From positions 47,909,402 through 47,973,401 of the forward strand of contig NC_091930.1 of the NCBI RefSeq assembly GCF_041260155.1: a DNA stretch of 64,000 nucleotides, read 5' to 3'. Source of the DNA: Ptychodera flava (taxonomy: Eukaryota > Hemichordata > Enteropneusta > Ptychoderidae). Shown piece after piece: positions 58,971 through 64,000 of the stretch. Both the position numbers and the translations under genes were made by a program. Numbering within the stretch: the stretch's first letter is position 1; the number at the start of each line of letters is the position of its first letter. The notes under the pieces were generated by a model that ran no database searches, was not told where the DNA came from, and saw only the letters and a program-made list of their open reading frames with translations.

Positions 58971-59433
58971 CTATGTCATTGTAAATGACTTGTTGAGTTA
59001 ATGGTTGTATCACAGTATTCGATATATCTAATTCTGTATTTTTTTCCATTTTATATTCTGAATAATTACATTAAACATATTTCACTGTCTCCAGTACATT
59101 TCATTTAAGTATTTTCACTTCATGCACTTTATCCCTTTCACACATGTTCAAATATCTGACCAGAGAACAAACACTAAATAGTCCAGGATGGGAGCTACAG
59201 TGTCATTGACGCTATTTTTTTTTCATAGATTCTTTTGATTGGTAAAGGGAAATGGTCTATTTAAATTACAGAACTTTGTAACATAAAAAGTTAACTTCTA
59301 TAAACACAACTATTATCAATGAACTTGTACAGTGCATGTAGTTTGGTGCAGCAGTATATTTGGCCTACGTGTACACGTATATAACATACACAATTTTTTT
59401 GAAGACAGACAAAAACATACCAGTATATACCAG
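58971..59433. other. No gene recognised
   Basis: AT-rich sequence without coding potential. Confidence 0.35.
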
Positions 59434-59616
59434 TACAGTGAAACCTGTCCTGTATGGACACCTCTCTAATCAGGACACCTCTTCATTAATGACAGATTTA
59501 TCAAACCAAAAGTTACTTTTTGAATAGAATTTCACTTGTCTACTAGGGACACCTCTCTAATAAGGACACCTTTTCTGTTCCTGAACTTGTCCTTTATACA
59601 TATAGACAGGTTTGCC
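59434..59616. mobile_element. Pogo/Tigger-like MITE
   Basis: TA then CAGTGAAACCTGTCC, followed by GGACACCTCTCTAATCAGGA and a second similar GGACACCTCTCTAATAAGGA. The right side reads GACAGGTTT but lacks a clean CACTG end. CAGTGAAACC ends with TA targets are typical of pogo/Tigger elements. Confidence 0.5.
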
Positions 59617-60159
59617 TTTTGTGAAAGGAAACTTGTTACGTCATTTTAAGGGGCTGCAGGTGACATTTGGGAGAGCTGTTTGCCAGGTACAGAGAGAAAA
59701 AAAACAATTCTGTTAATACTTGGCTCATTTTCATCTCCGTGAAATAGTGAATAGAATAGCAGCAGTAGATTCAGATGTGAAGCTATGTAAGTATGTTTTG
59801 TTAAAAAAAATACTGATTCTCATCAACCGAACAGGCACTGGCAGATTTAGGTTTCAGTACGCGCTGGGTTATTTCCTCAACAGTACGTGAGCTCTCAAAC
59901 ATGTGACTGTCTAAATGTTTTGATTCAAATGAGGAGCTTCAGGAAATTGCTATTCACCAGCCCTGTACCAGCAGGTGTACGTGTAATGTGTTGAAGTTCT
60001 CTGATGTCATGTAAAACTTTGTTCAGTCAGAGGCATGCCAGTTCAGCCAAGAAGGCAAACATTTCCTCAAACAGATGATATTAAAGTTCCAGAATATGTC
60101 TGTGGACACATAGAATAAAATAATATGAAACAGAGGTATTGTGTTTTCTTCAATTACAG
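59617..60159. other. No gene recognised; flank of a candidate last exon
   Basis: Nothing supportable besides the pyrimidine tract at its end. Confidence 0.35.
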
Positions 60160-60360
60160 GCTTTTCGGTTGAAAAGTCTCCCAAGTCACCCAGTATTTGT
60201 TCCTATAATACTGAGTGCTCTATGTGGGAAAAGAAATGTTTTCAAGCAGTCCACTGAAAGTGGAAGTAGCACGCCAGGTGCTATCATATTTTCTCAGGTA
60301 TCAAATGTCAAGACGTCAGATGAGGAAGTGTTTTTGTCAAGCAAAATGGAATCTAGTTGA
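60160..60360 (+). CDS. Candidate terminal exon, unrecognised
   Basis: The strong acceptor GTTTTCTTCAATTACAG is followed in phase 0 by AFRLKSLPSHPVFVPIILSA, then a basic and Ser/Thr-rich segment (GKRNVFKQSTESGSSTPGAI). It ends at TGA after KMESS, 66 residues in all. Composition fits a cytoplasmic tail or disordered C-terminus. Phase 0 agrees with the exon at 52167, so it may be the last exon of that gene; this is inference only. Confidence 0.3.
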   Translation, partial: AFRLKSLPSHPVFVPIILSALCGKRNVFKQSTESGSSTPGAIIFSQVSNVKTSDEEVFLSSKMESS

Positions 60361-62584
60361 CATCTGTGTCTGTGTGGCTGGGTGAAATTTTGGTTTAGGT
60401 ACAGTGAAAGTGTTCATTGGGAAGTTCCCTTGAACTTGAGTCAGAGTGGTGATTTAGTCAAGTGACTCACTTGACATGTTGAATTCTCAGAAAAACTCTT
60501 CTACAGTAGCTGCAACTTTTGATGTACATGGTGAACCTTATATTTTCTATTTTGTACTGTTGGTGAAACAGTTTTTCGTTCTGCACTCAAAATCATGTCG
60601 ACATGGTGCTTGTCAATATGCTAAAGCATGTATGTAATACCCAAATTTATTGTTTAGAAAGGAATTGTGTTGTCCAGCCAAGAATTCATTTGTCAACAAT
60701 GACTAGTGCATATCATTATTGTAGTACATGTACAAGATGGAATGTGTAGGCAAGGCAGTATGTAAGAGTATGTGAGTGTATTTTAAAGTTCTAACAGTTT
60801 GAGAGAATCGCATACTTGATTTATAAAACATTCTGTAAATGATTAAACTATCATTAAAAGTTAAAGCTAATGTTGCTCTTATTTGCAGTAGTCAGTTTTT
60901 CCCTGTACACAGTGTGTGAACAACACAGATTATGCGTGACAGTATGAATATACAATGTACATGTACAGTAATTATTGTATGCCAGTACACATGTACCATA
61001 CAGTGTAAAAAATACATTGTAGACATGTGACAACCCACGACATATACATTTTCTGTAAAACCCACAGGCAATGTACATGTAAGTCTTTCTACTTGATCTA
61101 CTGGAACAACTTTTTTGGATTTATGCCAATGACATGTTTTGTAATTTATGAATATTCATATCTGCTGAGATTGATATGCAGAAATACACTGTCGTGTGTA
61201 CCTGTATCTGAAAATCCAGCATGAATTCTGAGTAAAAGATTCTCATGGTGGTCTATTATCAGACACAGCAACTGTGTAGAATTCAATCACTCTCAGTGAA
61301 CGTGTGTGAAGGATGAACACTGTCAGACAGTCTATAAGGTCAAAGGTCAATTATAAACCCAAACACAAACTTACAATTCCAGCCCAAGTACTTCTTATCA
61401 TGCAGCATAGTGCACAACAACACTGATAAAGAGCATCAAAAAATTTCACCTAGTCTGTTTCCCAAAAAAGGACGAGATATTCATCACTAAGGCAGTAACC
61501 ATTAAATTGTCTGATCATTTGAAATATCCTATTTCCACACTGTGGAACGCCAACGCTCCATGCAATGAAAAATTAGTTATTAAGAATGAGCAAACAGAAG
61601 ACTGCATAAACTCTCCTTTTTTTTGTTGTCTCTCAGTTGTTTCTGGTCGAACCCCTGTGAAAGACAGAGATGTGAATAATGCCGCACAGTATGGAGCTTT
61701 GTTTTTTGTTGATAATACAATGTTTGTATTATTGCTATAGTTACAATCTTGACACTAGACCCCTTCACATTATGACACTATCACTCTACCTGCCATCCAT
61801 CATGTGTGTGAGTGTTTAGAAATAAGATGGTGACAAATGTATACAGTTTATCATAAATTTATATTATTGTATTAAAGTATTAGTTTCACCAGACTTTAAT
61901 TTTAAGTCCATCAAGGGAGACAACCCATGCATGATTAAGTGCTCTATTTTCAAATAGAGACTCTGGCATTGATATAAATGCTATGATGAGTGATGTGTAT
62001 GCACAATTTGACACAGCATGTTATGAGATAGGGAATGGTTGGCTGCTGGTAAACTACCAGTGCTCATAAATCAGACTGTGTTATGCTTTAACTGTAAACT
62101 GTCATAAACCTACTTATGCACACACACACTCTTGACTCTAGCAGACACTGACTGATGTATTGGGTCTTGTGTCTACAAAATAATGAGATGGAGCTCAAAC
62201 CAAATAAAGTCTGTTTCTCATTTTTATGTTGGCACATATTTTTTATCACCAGGAAACATGGAAATAGAACAATGCAGATTTGAAATGAAACAACCATTAC
62301 CTGTAGATTTTATGGCGCAGTGACTGGTGAAAAAAAAATGCACATCTAACATACTTTTTATAACTCTTTTCCTCCCAGACCAGTAACTGTTATCCTGACA
62401 AATTAAAACATGTTATTAGAGGACGCGGAGTCCAATAACTTTGATGCGGAGTACAATTACATGTAACTTTAGGTGTTATTAGACGGTATTTGACCTTTGA
62501 CCTCAAAACACCTTTACGTCAATGAGAGGAAAAAGAAGAGATCATTTTAAATTTTCAACAAAAAATATACTTCTAAACATTCAG
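60361..62584. other. Mostly non-coding, nothing recognised
   Basis: Possible 3' UTR at its start, then AT-rich sequence. A DR1-like AGGTCAAAGGTCA occurs at about 61338 and a TGACCTTTGACCT at about 62490. Confidence 0.35.
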
Positions 62585-62829
62585 TACTTCACAAAGTTAA
62601 TAGTGGTAAATCCAAAACCTGTGAATTTGAGTGAAATTAATGATGCTGACCTACAATTTCTACTGGTCATGTTCACTGAGCTGCGCAGGTTGAAGTTTCA
62701 TTCTGTGTTCTTGGCTGATGCATTGAACGTGTTTGCAGGTTGCCCGCAATTGCTCAGTGAAGTATATGATAGGCATCCTAAAAACGCTCTAATTTTGACT
62801 TTTCCATGGTACAGTTGGACTGAAAAAAG
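62585..62829 (+). CDS. Candidate internal exon, unrecognised
   Basis: The acceptor ACTTCTAAACATTCAG and donor GTATAT enclose 81 codons (phase 0 in, phase 2 out). The peptide is helical and globular-looking: YFTKLIVVNPKPVNLSEIND, DLQFLLVMFTELRRLKFHSV, LADALNVFAGCPQLLSEVYD, ILTFPWYSWTEK. No family recognised. A MITE begins 17 bp after the donor. Confidence 0.35.
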
Positions 62830-62845
62830 GTATATAACAATATTA

Positions 62846-62976
62846 AGGTTATTCACAAAATACTGGGATTAACGTACATTTTACGCTTTGGTATAGTCCA
62901 AGACGCATAGCATTGAGGACAATACCGAAGCGTACTATGTAGGATGATGTAAATCCAAGTATTTTGTGAATAACCT
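62846..62976. mobile_element. Palindromic MITE with TA target site
   Basis: AGGTTATTCACAAAATACT and AGTATTTTGTGAATAACCT are perfect inverted ends flanked by TA. The inner part shows weaker mirror matches (TTTGGTATAGTCC versus GGACAATACCGAA). It fits a mariner-type MITE of 131 bp. Confidence 0.75.
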
Positions 62977-64000
62977 TACAGTACTGAACTAAAACCTTAT
63001 CTTCACTAACATTGGATGCGGTACGTCTCATGTACATACTTTTACACAGCTTGCAGTTTGACTGTAGTCTTACACACTGAATTTTCAACATCAGATGTTC
63101 GAGAAAGTAGTCGTACACATTTATTTGTATCTTACGAATGATCAGGTTTTCTGAGAATATACCAATATTCGTGCACACTTCATAAGACAATATCCCATCC
63201 CATTCCTTACTGGAAGCACAAAGGTCAAAGTTGGCAAGTACTTTGTGTTGCTATGATCATTCTGCAGTAACAGAAATTGGTCAAACATTGAAACAGGCAG
63301 AGTAATATGCGCTTGACATCTTTTGTTCAATTGTGAATAAAAGATGTTGATTGCACAGGATTCTGCCTGTGTAGACTGATACAGTATATGTTAGTATAAA
63401 TAATATTAGTTCATACACTCAGAAGTGTAAGTGTCCCTCATAACACAGAATGTAATTTGTACAAATTTTTCAAAAATCATCTGAGAATCAAGTAAAGTTC
63501 GTCATTTTCATCGTTTCACAACATCAAAAAAATGTATGAACATAAAATTCCAATAGGAAACGGTCACATTTTGAATCTAAAGATGGAAATATCAAACAGA
63601 AAGATCGCTTTTATCATAAAGTCATTTGTATATATTTTCTCTACATAGTCTAACACCAGGTTGGTGAGACTTTCAAGTAAACTCGGTGAAGGGGCTTTGT
63701 AGCTGGTACATGTATATATAAAGTTCTGTGGATCATGTTTTGCGTTCATGACAGAATGTGGGTGTGCTCCAAATGTTTGACAAAGTCGTCCTGAGAAACT
63801 CTGTACCAGTCTAAAACTCTGTACCAGTCTAATATTTTGAAATGTTCAGTCTTGGGACCCCTGCTGGGGCAGTTTTGATTTTGATAAAATGAAAACTGAG
63901 GACAGATCTACATGTACATGTAAGACTGTGAGCTGATTGGTTGTTGCAATAAAGGCACACCGTGAACTCTACCGTAAAAACCCTATAAATTCAACCACTC
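62977..64000. other. No gene recognised
   Basis: Short frames only. CTCTGTACCAGTCTAA is repeated in tandem at about 63800-63832. Confidence 0.35.

Overview
The window is AT-rich, intron-bearing animal DNA. Genes are sparse, introns are long, and there are many microsatellites, tandem repeats, LINE fragments and small inverted-repeat DNA transposons. A TRIM-type NHL propeller, ribosomal protein P1 with animal-like intron positions, and glycosyltransferase-like and TRADD-N-like exons together suggest an invertebrate deuterostome (hemichordate or cephalochordate grade). The species cannot be fixed by eye. No LTR or other virus-derived element was recognised.

Layout. 0-9 kb: a likely terminal exon of an unrecognised minus-strand gene (557-801), then repeats and a 2.2 kb CACTA-like element (5955-8126) carrying an inner palindromic MITE. 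11-12.4 kb: two phase-matched exons of an unrecognised plus-strand gene, followed directly by the 3' end of a LINE. 13.9-14.9 kb: a C/G-tract element with internal ~70 bp repeats. 17.2-24.4 kb: the most gene-like accessory region. It holds a glycosyltransferase-B-like exon that has lost the usual catalytic glutamates, polar linker exons, and a TRADD-N-like exon spliced in phase to a long linker. This resembles the invertebrate multidomain proteins thought to act in invader sensing or death signalling. 24.5-27.4 kb: a Tc1/mariner-like element with a helix-turn-helix ORF and a TTAA-flanked Kolobok-like element.

28-40 kb is mostly repeats, including a 69 bp minisatellite of more than 20 units. 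41 kb holds the NHL-propeller terminal exon of a TRIM2/3/71-like gene. 42-43.7 kb has palindromic MITEs and a LINE 3' end split by a four-armed foldback element with an 8 bp target duplication. 46.7-51.3 kb is the complete RPLP1 gene on the minus strand (4 coding exons, 108 residues), with a 1.6 kb hAT-like element in intron 1. About 0.85 kb away, in divergent orientation, is the signal-peptide first exon of another gene (52167). 56-59 kb holds dispersed and tandem repeats; one array has a ~226 bp period and repeats a nuclear-receptor DR1 site. 59-64 kb is sparse, with a few candidate exons and MITEs.

RPLP1 is certain and the NHL exon nearly so. The GT-like and TRADD-N-like assignments rest on remembered family patterns. 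All other exons rest only on reading frame, splice sites and phase.
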